Origin: Rhynchopus sp. YZ270_cl-10
Lineage: Eukaryota; Euglenozoa; Diplonemea; Diplonemida; Diplonemidae
Length of the DNA stretch: 64,000 nucleotides
NCBI GenBank assembly: GCA_964035575.1
Contig: OZ037859.1
Location: 372,001 to 436,000, forward strand
Reading direction: 5' to 3'
Part shown: piece after piece, positions 31,505 to 41,441 of the stretch
Position numbering within the stretch: position 1 is the stretch's first letter
Layout of the letters: every line of letters begins with the position of its first letter
Made by a program: the position numbers and the translations under genes
Notes under the pieces: generated by a model
What the model was told of the DNA's origin: nothing
Database searches by the model: none
Seen by the model: the letters and a program-made list of their open reading frames with translations, nothing else

Positions 31505-32130
31505 GAGAAGAAAAGATGTGTACTGTGTTTAATCTGAGGGGTTTTTTAATTGAAAACTTGGTTGTATTAGTATAGACACCCTAGGATGAACTCCACTATT
31601 TTATTGCATTGTGTATCGCCGCTTCACAGTGGAATTCTCTAACAGACTTTCCTATCAGATGAATTAACCTTTAAATTCACCTCCAGAATTGTGGGAAATG
31701 GGGGTCGGTTTGAGATTGACAAATATTCTCTTTTTTAGAATGCGTGCAATATGCAATATGGGCAATAAGAGATAACCGCTGTCAGCAGAAAGCGGCCTGG
31801 CAGGAATAAGGGTAGAAAGGTGGTTAGAGGTGTGGAAAATCAAGCAAAAGAAGAAGAAGAAAAGAGAGAAAGTTAGATGAGAGTGACAACTACACCTCCA
31901 CCCTACTTTAGTCACCTCACCTGTGGAACAAAATGGTAGTTTCTAATACAGACTGAAGGATTTGGTTCTTTTGTGCCCCTAACCGCAAGGTGTGGCTGAA
32001 CAGGCGTCACAATAAGAAAACATTTTTTTGAAAAAAACCTCCCCGTGTACAGACACATTGTTGAAACTTGAAAAATACAACCTTAGTACACATGCTGTAA
32101 AATCTGAGGTTAGAATGGGCACCCTATAGG
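31505..32130. other. Spacer between two small genes
   Basis: Contains the TGTATTAGTATAGACACCCTAG motif (31560-31585) shared with 3131-3172. No gene seen. Confidence 0.45.
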
Positions 32131-32436
32131 CTAAGCATCTTTTGACTCGCAACATGGCTTCTTTTTCGGTTGGAGGTAGCTTGCTGCATAATCTGATGCG
32201 GTGGCTGCAACGAGGAGACCGGCAGCCCAGCTGATGAGGGCCCCTTTGACAACACGCATCCGCCAGGCTGGACGTTTCTGGAGCACCCACGCACCCACCG
32301 GGAAGGGTGCAGCAAACAACGCAAGCTCAGCACCACGACGCGCAGTATCATTTTCCCTCAACGCCACCCCTGCCACAGCCGCACCCGACACAGCCACCCC
32401 AGACACAGCAGGGAGATAGCACAATGGGCATGCCAT
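32131..32436 (-). CDS. Small hydrophobic orphan protein
   Basis: 101 aa with two probable membrane segments (about 8-26, rich in Ala/Val/Gly, and about 64-84). It begins MACPLCYLPAV, with a CPLC pair, and ends KKKPCCESKDA. Composition (Ala and Arg codons rich in G and C) matches the true genes, not the spacers. No family recognised; short length lowers certainty. Confidence 0.55.
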   Translation of the reverse strand: MACPLCYLPAVSGVAVSGAAVAGVALRENDTARRGAELALFAAPFPVGAWVLQKRPAWRMRVVKGALISWAAGLLVAATASDYAASYLQPKKKPCCESKDA

Positions 32437-32643
32437 ATTTTTTTGTTTTGTATGGTGTCTATTTTTTTGGTAGTTTTGAGTAATTTTGAGAGAGAAAAAA
32501 ATGAGAGAGAATTGGGTGCTTTTCGCATAGCCTAGGCTTTTAAAAAGAGTGTGGAAACACTTAAAAAGAGTTAAAAAAAACTTAGAGTTAAAAGAAGGTA
32601 GAAAAGGGCAAAGAAAGAATGGGCAATTTCAGTTTCTTTTTTT
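32437..32643. other. Short spacer, nothing specific
   Basis: AT-rich with AAAAAGAGT subrepeats near 32555-32590; no feature recognised. Confidence 0.4.
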
Positions 32644-34032
32644 TTAGGCAATTTCATCTTCAAGCTCTGAGGCCTGTTTCTTGGTACGGCGTTCGTAGAG
32701 GAGTGCTGAAATGCGTTTGGAGGTGACTCGGTTTGCGTTGTTTCCGTGTATGGAGAAGTGTGTGATCTCTTTGTTTACTTCGAGCGCGGTCAGGAGGCGG
32801 TCTGCGCCTTCTGCGTCAATGCCGTTGTTCACTAGGTCGATCAGTGTAAGGCTGCCCTGGTCCATCGCGTTTGTCAGATCCTTAACAGCTGCAGAGTCAA
32901 TGTTGTTGAGACTTAAGTTTAAACTCTTCAGGCGCGGGCTTGCAGACACCAACTCAGAGATTTTAGCAACACCTTTCACCCCAAGCTTGCAGTTCCATAG
33001 ATCCAGGTGTGCCAAAGAGGGGTGGCTCTTCAGGTGTTTCGCAAGAATGACACTGCCATCGAACCCAACGTTGTTGCTGCATAGAAACAGAGATTTCACA
33101 GTGCAGTTTCCTTGCAGACCTTGGGCAAGTTTAGAAAGCCCCTCTAAACCAAGCTGGCTGCTCCGTAGATCCAGCTCTGTGATGCTTTTGTTGTTGCGGA
33201 TGACTGTTGCAAATTCGGACATTCCTTTGTCACCTATTTTATTGTCGCCAATGGAAAGCCTTTTGAGGGTGCTGTTATGCTGGAGTCCCTTTGCGATGTG
33301 TGCAATACCTTCAGGGCCGAATCGGTTACACCATAAATCCATCGAAGTGATGTTTCTATTATGCGCAAGCACCGACGCAATGTGTTCGGCACCTTCCGCA
33401 CCAAAGGAGCACTTCCAAAGCTGTACATTCGTCACCGATGTGTTTCTCGTCAATGCCGCTGCGAGGAACGCTGCGCCATCACACCCAAGCTCATTCCCAC
33501 CAAGCCCCAGCATGCGGAGCTTCTCTGAATCACCCACAGCACGGGAAAGCTTTTTGATTGCCGGTGCATCCAATTTGTTCCCCCTCAGGTCAAGGTTGAC
33601 CAAAGTGTTCGAAGACTCGACTATCATAGAAAGAGCGTCGGTCCCCTCCTTCCCGATCTCATTGAACCGGATGATGCAGTCAGTGATAAAGCCATTAGGG
33701 AGTGACGCAGTGAGGCGCTGCATGCCCGCAGCGCCTAGCTTGTTGTCTGTCAGGTCCAGCACGGTGATGAGGGGGTCAAGTGCCATATTGGAGATAGCCT
33801 CGCAGATCTTGTCAATAACATCGTTGTTGATAAACTTCCACGCAATCTCGATCTTTTCGTCTGTGTCGTTGTCGTCCACTTCGTTCTTCTTCTTTCGTAT
33901 CACTGTGGGAGAAGGGGGAAGGGAGAAGGGAGGAGTGATAAGAGAGGGGTGGAGCGATCAAAGTGGACACATACATGCACCCCCCGTCAGCCGAGGCTGC
34001 GATGCTTTCTGCTCCATGGGCTTGACTGACAT
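32644..34032 (-). CDS. Leucine-rich-repeat protein (ribonuclease-inhibitor type), two exons
   Basis: Exon 1 33975-34032, intron 33903-33974 (GTATGTG...CCCACAG), exon 2 32644-33902; 438 aa. Exon 1 reads MSVKPMEQKASQPRLTGGA and joins in frame to LIRKKKNEVDD; without it exon 2 has no proper start. From about residue 60 there are some 11 repeats of 28 aa with the pattern LxxLDLxxNxxGxxGAxxLA (LVNLDLRGNKLDAPAIKKL; SLNLSLNNIDSAAVKDL), the type found in RNase inhibitor, NLR C-termini and RanGAP. No NACHT or other domain precedes the repeats, so it is a stand-alone binding protein, probably cytosolic. RanGAP is possible but the catalytic Arg region is not evident. Confidence 0.9.
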
Positions 34033-34084
34033 TTGTTGTTGTGGCTTTGTGTAAAAAGGGAAACAAATCTGTAGAGGGTTTTGA

Positions 34085-34307
34085 CGATTATGTCCAACAG
34101 CCCGCTCGTAACAGTGCACCTTGGTACAATGACCGGTACACCGGGGGTAGACCCCAACCATGCAATCCCTACACCCACTTCATGGTTTACATCGCGCTAC
34201 TCCCGCTTCCACTCAGCCAGATGAATGGAAATCATTGCAGACACAGGGACATGAATCATGTGAACTGTGCTGCCGGACCCTACATCACTGTGTGATGTAG
34301 GGTCCGG
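34085..34307 (-). repeat. Family C repeat, near full length, ending in a 16-bp hairpin
   Basis: Contains GCTCGTAACAGTGCACCTTG, ACCGGGGGTAGACCCCAACC, TACTCCCGCTTCCACTCAGC and ATCATTGCAGACACAGGGAC. It ends with the perfect hairpin CCGGACCCTACATCAC-TGT-GTGATGTAGGGTCCGG at 34273-34307; the copy at 62641 ends with one arm of it. Confidence 0.85.
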
Positions 34308-34319
34308 GGGGGGGGAAAA

Positions 34320-35077
34320 GTTAGTCAGGTTCGGAAGATCTGTTTTAAAAGAGAAGGTTGCCAATTTTTGAGTTATGAGTCGAGTTGGGTGGGGGGTATT
34401 TTTTTTTTCGTTTTGAGAAAAATTGCGCGAATCAAAGAACAGAGAAGGGGGAGAAGAATAAAGAGAGAGGGAGTGTTGTTAATCAGGACGCAAAGTATGC
34501 AAGTCCCCTACTAAGGGATGTCCTCTTGAGAAGCGCTCCTGGCCAGAAAAAAAACACACACATAGGGAAAGGTTGGCCTTCAAATATGGTACTACACTTC
34601 TCACCCCGTTCCCCCCCCCAACTGTTTATTTATTGAAAGATGAACAGGCCTCAACTAAGAAAACTCTAACCCTTTAGACCCCAAGCCGTTTTTTTGGACC
34701 CACTTTTGAGTTTTAGTTTTTGGGGCTCTCCATCCGATAAAGGGACCTTACAGGTCTAAAGAGTTTGGAAAAACGTCAATCCCAAATAGAATCTGACTTC
34801 AGGATATGACAAGTGAATAAAGAAAAAGGGAAAATAAGTTTTTTTTTTTTCGTTTATCGCTCTGCAATTTTGTTATGCTTTCGCTGTATGAGTGTGAGTG
34901 TGAGTGGTGAAACAAATACTGAATGAAAAATAATTTGCAGGAACTTTCCGTGGATTAAATTTCCGCTTGCCAATGCTTTGGTATAAAGAAAAACATTTTG
35001 CATTTTAAAACAAACCCGCTCTGGTGGCTAGCCCTTTCTCCCCCAACCCCCCTACCCCCATATTTCAACCTTTTTGG
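34320..35077. other. AT-rich spacer
   Basis: No gene seen; a weak A-variant copy at about 34637-34665. Confidence 0.4.
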
Positions 35078-37474
35078 TTACAGATTCTGCGACCGCATGC
35101 CGAGCTGGAAGACGGGTGTTTCTGTGTATGCGGCGATCTTGTTGATGTGTTCACGGATGCTTTCTAGGGCGATCTGCATTTGGTGCTGCAGCTGCGTCTG
35201 CTGCGGGACTGTGCAGAGCGCGCTTTGGAGTTGCCAGAGGAGCGCACCGTGGCGGGTGTGGAGGGACGGCATGCGGGGGTCCGCCTTTCTGCTGTCCATG
35301 ATCGCGACGAGGTCGGTGGTCTCCCGCAGGAGCTGCTGTATGGGCGCGCTCAGCGTCTGTACGTCCGTCTGCGCGTACGGCAACAACCGCGTCCCCTCAG
35401 TGCTCCGCTCCCGCCCCAGACGCGGAATGTTCACTGTATACGAAGGCGGCGTTGTTGTCATGTCCACTAACGTCACTGCCGCCTCTTCGTACTCCCCGGT
35501 CCCTCCAATGTACCACACCCTGTCCCCGCTTGAGTATGACATAGTAGGTGTAGTAGGTGTGGGTGTGGGTGTGGGTGCAATGGGTGTGGGTGCAGGTGCT
35601 GCAGGTGCTGTAGGTGCTGTAGGTGCTGTAGGCGCCGGTGGAGTGGGTGTCGGTGTAGCTGCAACATCGTACACCCCGTCCTGTGGAGGAGGAGGCGGGG
35701 GTGGTGGGTAAGTAACAGGGTCGGGGTACAGCGGTGCCGGAGTGGGTGGGGTGGGTGCCGGTGTAGCAGTAGGCGCAGCATCAGGGTACGGCGGCGGAGC
35801 CGGTACCGAAGGTACATTCGCGGGTGGGCCAGGAACAGGCGGCGCACCTGGGATGGTGGGGGCAGGCATGAGTGGTGTTGTGTAGGGGTTCGGGTACACC
35901 GAAGGCTGGCTTGCTGGGGCAGGGTACTGCGAGGACGGTGCGCCAGGCACGGCTGGGGCAGGTGTCGGGAGGTAGGGGTTCGGCGGTGTCACCGGGAGAG
36001 TCCCGGGAACTGGGAGAGCCCCAGGCACTGGAAGAGCTCCGGGCACTGGGAGTGGGGCAGGTGTTGGGTACGGCGAGGGTGAGGGGTCAACGTGTGCGGG
36101 TGGTGCGATCGGCTCTGGAGGCTGCACGTACGTGCCCCGTTCCTTGAGTTGGTACACCAGCAGATAGGCTTCGGGAGAGTTGGTCGGGGGTTGCACAGAA
36201 GCCGCCGTTGCCTCCGCATCTGCATAGTGCACCCACGCACCGCTTCTGTCTGCGACAGTTGAATAGTTGGGCTGGTCCTGCGACACCCCCAGGTGGTTCA
36301 CCACTGCGGTAAGCTGGTAGTTAAGCGACGTCTTACGGGTGTCAGAAAAGTTGGTGTAGTGCGACATATCGACGTTGATCGGCACTGTCACGTCTGTCTT
36401 GACCTTCACCGCAGGTGTCGGGAAACGCTGCAGCTTGATACACAGCACTGCGGGCGGGTTGCTGTGTGCGTCCAAATGGATCGCCGCACGTTTCCTCTTG
36501 GGTGTGGTTGTGAACTCTAAACAGTCCTTGCACCGCCACGCCTGGGTATACCCATCCGGCTGCAACGTGCCGGCAGTGTTCACCTCTGAAACATACGTCG
36601 TGAGGCAATCCTGCAACGAATACTGCACCGGCAGCGGCGTCATGGGGACAGGGATCTTCAGGTCCAACCCTGAGGCTGCTGCGGGCGAGTCGATACTGCT
36701 GCCACACTTCGGGCAGACAACGCAGGAGGCACTTTTGTATTCGAAGAGCGCCTTAACCTTTGCATCACAGTGCGTCACAAGCTTTTTGACACATTCGAAC
36801 ACACACGTTTGGTCACCGCCCTGTTTTACAAAGACAGAGGGAAGCGGATACGGTGTTGCCGACGCGACACTCATCTCACGGGCAACCTGGCCAAGCACGT
36901 TGCAGACCTCGCCCCGCGACATCGGGAGGGCCTGTGTTACTTTGCTGATTGCGATCAGGATGTGCACTGCGGCGCTTACCTTCGAATCCGCTGGTGCAGC
37001 TATTCTAAAGGGACGACGCAGGGTCGCGACCCTGACCTCATCCTGCCTCTGCTGCACTGCGACGGCAGCAGACTTCTTCTGCCTCGCCTCGAAGAAGATC
37101 TTAAGGTAGCCATCGCAGCCGGTTTCGACGTTGTTCAGCGCTTCTGCACCTTGTATTTTCATGTCCTGCTGCTGCTTGCCTGTGACCCGTTGTTTGTAGT
37201 CGCGGTGTGGGCGTGCGTAGTCCAAGAGAATGCACACATATTTGTAGCTGAAGAAGATGACCCAATCCCAGCGTCGGTGGCGTCCCTGCTCTTTCACCTC
37301 GACCCACGCCTTCTCCAGCTGCCGGTACACCTGTGCAAAGGTCGCACGCTTGAGGCCGTCAGCAGAGTCTGCCACCATTCTGTCGACAGCGCTCCGCACT
37401 GCTGCGACGTACTCATCATACGTCTGCCCCTCTTTGACAGGGAGACAGTCCTTTTGGAACCGCGCAATATCCAT
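35078..37474 (-). CDS. Ubiquitin-specific-protease-like protein lacking catalytic residues
   Basis: 798 aa. The N-terminal 150 residues (YDEYVAAVRSAVDRM; ATFAQVYRQLEKAWVEV) look like a helical USP8/AMSH-type dimerisation or MIT-like region. The USP fold follows: VFVKQGGDQTCVFECV, the zinc ribbon CVVCPKCGSS with WRCKDCLEF, PPAVLCIKLQRFP, and the final strand set NYQLTAVVNHLG with EAYLLVYQL. An active USP has a GxxNLGNTCY box and a GGHYTA histidine; here the Cys box is absent and the His site reads QPNYSTVAD, so it is predicted inactive as a protease. Residues about 510-690 are a long Pro/Ala/Thr repeat region (PVPGALPVPG; APTPTPTPTTP), followed by a helical C-terminus. A role as a ubiquitin-binding scaffold is inference. 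Start chosen at Met 37474, preceded by a pyrimidine tract and CAG. Confidence 0.85.
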   Translation of the reverse strand: MDIARFQKDCLPVKEGQTYDEYVAAVRSAVDRMVADSADGLKRATFAQVYRQLEKAWVEVKEQGRHRRWDWVIFFSYKYVCILLDYARPHRDYKQRVTGKQQQDMKIQGAEALNNVETGCDGYLKIFFEARQKKSAAVAVQQRQDEVRVATLRRPFRIAAPADSKVSAAVHILIAISKVTQALPMSRGEVCNVLGQVAREMSVASATPYPLPSVFVKQGGDQTCVFECVKKLVTHCDAKVKALFEYKSASCVVCPKCGSSIDSPAAASGLDLKIPVPMTPLPVQYSLQDCLTTYVSEVNTAGTLQPDGYTQAWRCKDCLEFTTTPKRKRAAIHLDAHSNPPAVLCIKLQRFPTPAVKVKTDVTVPINVDMSHYTNFSDTRKTSLNYQLTAVVNHLGVSQDQPNYSTVADRSGAWVHYADAEATAASVQPPTNSPEAYLLVYQLKERGTYVQPPEPIAPPAHVDPSPSPYPTPAPLPVPGALPVPGALPVPGTLPVTPPNPYLPTPAPAVPGAPSSQYPAPASQPSVYPNPYTTPLMPAPTIPGAPPVPGPPANVPSVPAPPPYPDAAPTATPAPTPPTPAPLYPDPVTYPPPPPPPPQDGVYDVAATPTPTPPAPTAPTAPTAPAAPAPTPIAPTPTPTPTTPTMSYSSGDRVWYIGGTGEYEEAAVTLVDMTTTPPSYTVNIPRLGRERSTEGTRLLPYAQTDVQTLSAPIQQLLRETTDLVAIMDSRKADPRMPSLHTRHGALLWQLQSALCTVPQQTQLQHQMQIALESIREHINKIAAYTETPVFQLGMRSQNL

Positions 37475-37488
37475 TTTGTTGTGTGTTT

Positions 37489-37555
37489 CTGGAAATTGGA
37501 AAAATAGATATTTGAAAAAAGAAAATTGGAAAACAATAAAGCAGGGTTCTAGCTC
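37489..37555 (-). promoter_or_regulatory. Putative trans-splice acceptor of the USP-like gene
   Basis: On the minus strand CTTTATTGTTTTCCAATTTT, TCTTTTTTCAAATATC and ATTTTTCCAATTTCCAG lead to the AG at 37489, 14 nt before the start codon. Confidence 0.5.
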
Positions 37556-37601
37556 AGAAGAAAAAAAAAAGAAACGGAAAAGGTGGCTCAAAAAAATTTT
37601 T

Positions 37602-37718
37602 CTGCGCTTCGCGCAGGGATTACGCAGCTCCCCCAAAAATAAAAAAAGTACGTATGGATTTTCAACACGTACAATTCTAAGCAAAAACAATTAAAAACCG
37701 CGCGCGCTTCGCGCGCGC
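37602..37718. repeat. Two GC hairpins with TTC loops
   Basis: CTGCGC-TTC-GCGCAG at 37602-37616 and GCGCGCGC-TTC-GCGCGCGC at 37700-37718, both perfect. They lie in AT-rich DNA. Confidence 0.85.
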
Positions 37719-37794
37719 TCTCCCTGGAAAAGTTGGTTGAGAAGGGTTGTGAAAGTTCGAAGAACTGGAGAAATCATCAGTCATGGCATCCAAA

Positions 37795-38065
37795 TGTTCC
37801 TGGCGAAGCCACGGTACGCAACATTTTTTAAAAATCTTGACATAAAATGGCACTTTCGTTGGTAACTATGGTCCAGTTCCGTAAACTTTACTTCCATATT
37901 TTGCTAAAACGAAAGTTTCTGGCGAAGCCACGGTACGCAACATTTCTAAAAATTGCGCTTAAAATTGCCTATTATGTCATGGGAAGGGTGTATTGCAATC
38001 TAGCGCCGCAGGCGCACGGTACGCTACTTTTTTCTTTCGCCATGCTGCATGCTCCTTTTCCGGTA
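37795..38065 (+). repeat. CACGGTACGC repeat block
   Basis: GCGAAGCCACGGTACGCAAC occurs at 37804 and again at 37923; GCGCCGCAGGCGCACGGTAC follows at about 38002 and TTTCGCCATGCTGCATGCTC ends it. Related to 29105-29285. Confidence 0.75.
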
Positions 38066-38759
38066 AAATAGAAAATTGTCTCCTACAAATAGAATTCTGT
38101 AGGGGGTAGGTGAGAGGTGGGGGCGGAGCCCCACTCCTCACCTACCCCACCCCAGCCCCAATCCAAAACCCAAATTACCTACGTATGGACACGTATGGAC
38201 ACGTATGGATTCCACCTTTTCAAAAACAATTCACGTATGGATTTCCATACGTTCCACACGTGGAGCGTAATCCCTGTTCGCGCGGAAAAATTGACCACGC
38301 CAAGTCGCTGTTTTTAACAGCAAAGGGGACTGGCTGACGACACTGAGGACCTCCTTGGCCAACCGGTTTTTTGCACCGTGTAAAAAAAACCCAAAAAAAA
38401 AAAAAAAAAAACAACGGAAAAGGTGGGCCACCTTTTCCGTTCTACTGAGCTAGGACCCTGAATAAAGAACGAATGAATGGCAAGCCAGCGGTTCGTAGGC
38501 TACAAATCCAAAGGATGTGTCCCTGCAGACCTTATCGGGTTTACTGATTTTTTCAGGGGGGAAAATCTAAAGGGGGTGAAAAACCAAGGGAGTGTTTCGT
38601 TATTAGAGAGAACGGTCTCGGTGCAGGAAGGGCTAGACACAGTATTATTTTTTTCTCTGGATTTTTTGTACTTGAGACAAACCTATGGACAAAAGTTTGC
38701 CTGCTGTGAATGTTTTGGGAATGTAGCTTCCAATAAACAAAAACTAATTTGAAATGTGA

Positions 38760-38922
38760 GCGGGGGTGTGGTAGAGAGAACGGGGGAAGAAGAAACACTA
38801 TGTGCTGCAAGCAGGAGCAAAGAGTCAAAAAGTGGTCACCGTTGTTGAACAGATGGATTTCTTGCACAAAAACCACCTGCTCGGACAGCGAACCTGATAG
38901 GCTCCGCATATTGCGCACATTC
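38760..38922. repeat. Direct repeat of about 163 bp, copy 1
   Basis: From GCGGGGGTGTGGTAGAGA to CGCATATTGCGCACATTCGT; nearly identical to 39658-39822. On the minus strand both copies keep the same open frame (NMRSLSGSLSEQVVFVQE), which may only reflect recent copying. Confidence 0.8.
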
Positions 38923-39616
38923 GTGTGGGGGAAAACCTCAGGATTTTTTTTTCTTTCTTCAAAAACCCAGAAATTTTCCAGCTATGTACATATAAAAAAA
39001 GGGGGAAACGACAACGTGTACTCTAAAAATGTAGATTACAATCATCAATCCGGATTAATAATCCACATTGTCACATACTCCGGAAACTCAGAGGTAACAA
39101 CGTCTTAAAGGACCGGGCAGAATACCCCCAAAGCTAGAGTGATATTGCCAAACAACTGCCTAAACGACTCGAGAGTTGCTGGACTCGGGCAAACCCGGCC
39201 CACACATTCTTGCGACGACCTGATGAGTCCCCACTACCGTGAGTTGCTGGTTCAATGCACAGGGGTTATGCCCGTTAAAAAAAAGATACTGGTTATCCCC
39301 CCTTGCGATAACGCGCATCTGAAATTATTACGCATCCACTTGCCGTTTGGATAAAGAAAAACAGAGACGAAAAGGGTTTGGGGGAAGAGTTTAATTTTTG
39401 AACACATCCCCACACTCATCTCGTCACACATTTTTTTTTGAAAATCATCAAACGCTGCTCAATAATGAACAAAAAATTGACAATTTTCCTGATGAAGATG
39501 TAATGTGTGTGAGTGAGATATGGGGAGCACGGGAGGCAAAAAAACGACTCGTGGATACTGAAAAATTTCACTAGAAATGCACACATGTCTTATAAAAAAA
39601 AGAAAAGAATGCTTGT

Positions 39617-39648
39617 AAGATGAATGTACCTCTCATGGACGCACATCT
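39617..39648 (-). repeat. Family A variant hairpin repeat
   Basis: AAGATGAATGTACCTCTC ... GACGCACATCT; directly to the left of the second 163-bp repeat copy. Confidence 0.6.
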
Positions 39649-39657
39649 GGAAAACAG

Positions 39658-39822
39658 CGGGGGGTGTGGTAGAGAATGGGGGAAGAAGAAACACTATGTG
39701 CTGCAAGCAGGAGCAAAGGGTCAAAAAGTGGTCACCGTTGTTGAACAGATGGATTTCTTGCACAAATACCACCTGCTCGGACAGCGAACCTGATAGGCTC
39801 CGCATATTGCGCACATTCGTGA
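39658..39822. repeat. Direct repeat of about 163 bp, copy 2
   Basis: Same orientation as 38760-38922, with few differences (for example a CAAATACC where copy 1 has CAAAAACC). Confidence 0.8.
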
Positions 39823-40140
39823 GGGAGCATGGGCGATGCACTGAATCTCAAAACGATGAACGGTTTGTTCATGATTACCATACTTTACAAGTTCTTCCAC
39901 GGAAGTGTCAAAACTTGAACAAATCGAACCATCTGAGATGTGCACATCTAAATATAAAAAACGGTGTTGTTTAATATACTTCAAACAAAAGACACACACG
40001 GTGATCAAGAGGGGCGAGGAGCAGAGAGGAGCTGGAGTGGTTGATGGATGTATGGGACATACCGTGGGTAGTGCACGGTGCCTCCGTCGCAGGAGGCAGG
40101 GGAAGGGGGGGACCTTAGGGGGGGGGGGGGGGGGGGGGGG

Positions 40141-41339
40141 TAGGGGAGGGTCACTGTACTCGATAAATGCGATTTTTCCGATTTTGATCCTCAGAACCGC
40201 AGAAGTCCCCGAAAACTATACCAAACCACCTAGGGGACCCAAAAAACGCACCAGCGCCCCAGTTTTGACACAGAAATACTCAGATGATGCCTGAAATGCA
40301 ATTTTAAAAAAATGCCTACAGAACTTGTACCTGCCCACCCCCGTAGATAGAGCAAATCACACATTCATCACGCCTCAGTGTGGGCCAGGGGCCAGAAAAG
40401 CCCCCAAAGCCACATATTTTCACCCCAGAACCTATCCCGAGGGGTACCCAGGCTGTTTCGGGGTGTTTAGAGGGACTTGGTGGAACTTAGAACTATGTTT
40501 CAAAAAGTGTCACGCACCTGGTACCAAGGGTTTTCCCACCCTAAGGTATCTGAAGCCGTCAAAAAACGTGAAGTAGGCAATAAATCAAAAAATACCCCCT
40601 GAGGTCAAAAAAACCACACCATAGGCCCATTTGGACCCCAAAAATCGAATTCCGCCCGGTTTTGGGCACTTTTGACCACTTCTGAGCGACTTTTTTGCAT
40701 TTTTTAAAAGTGACCACCAACTTGTACCTTGCCCACCCCCCCTGTAGATAGAGCAACTCACGCATCCATCACGCCTCAGTGTGGGCCAGGGGCCAGAAAA
40801 GCCCCCAAAGCCACATATTTTCACCCCAGAACCTATCCCGAGGGGTACCCAGGCTGTTTCGGGGTGTTTAGAGGGACTTGGTGGAACTTAGAACCATGTT
40901 TCAAAAAGGGTACAAGTACTGTGCCAAGGGTTTGCCCTCTCAAGGGACCAAGTACTTGTACCCTTTTTGAAACATGGTTCTAAGTTCCACCAAGTCCCTC
41001 TAAACACCCCGAAACAGCCTGGGTACCCCTCGGGATAGGTTCTGGGGTGAAAATATGTGGCTTTGGGGGCTTTTCTGGCCCCTGGCCCACACTGAGGCGT
41101 GATGGATGCGTGAGTTGCTCTGTCTACGGGGGTGGGCAGGTACAAGTTCTGTAGGCACTCTTTTAAAATTGCATTTCAGGCATCATCTGAGTGTTTCTGT
41201 GTCAAAACTGGGTCGCTGGTGCGTTTTTTGGGTCCCCTAGGTGGTTTGGTATAGTTTTCGGGGACTTCTGCGGTTCTGAGGATCAAAATCGGAAAAATCG
41301 CATTTATCGAGAGATTTAACGTGCAGTGACCCTCCCCTA
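40141..41339. mobile_element. Foldback (giant palindrome) element 2
   Basis: Outer arms start TAGGGGAGGGTCACTG and end with the reverse complement. Arms run about 40141-40510 and 40960-41339. The core shared with element 1 occurs three times: 40325-40510 (+), 40727-40915 (+) and 40960-41145 (-), so one extra arm segment (40610-40915), with the element 1 words CGAATTCCGCCCGG and CCACTTCTGAGCGAC, is inserted. G-runs flank both sides (40118-40140, 23 G; 41340-41357, 18 G). No protein encoded. Confidence 0.9.
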
Positions 41340-41370
41340 GGGGGGGGGGGGGGGGGGTGGAGCAAAAAGA

Positions 41371-41403
41371 GAAGTTGAAAGTGCAAACGCCTTACCGTTC
41401 GAG
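41371..41403 (-). repeat. Family B repeat fragment
   Basis: GAAGTTGAAAGTGCAAACGC then CTTACCGTTCGAG; sits between foldback element 2 and the protease gene stop. Confidence 0.65.
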
Positions 41404-41441
41404 TAAAAAAAAGGGGGGTGTACCAACGTTTTGATTTAACA

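Larger units (their letters stand above)
38066..40140. other. Repeat-rich spacer
   Basis: No gene seen. It includes ACGTATGGA subrepeats (38180-38250), a perfect 14-bp hairpin AACGGAAAAGGTGG at 38414-38442, two direct repeats of about 165 bp, and an A-variant at 39617-39648. Confidence 0.5.

Noticed and set aside
39215-39245. CTGATGAGTCC, the opening of a hammerhead ribozyme core
   Set aside because: The conserved GAAA part and flanking stems are missing nearby; chance match.
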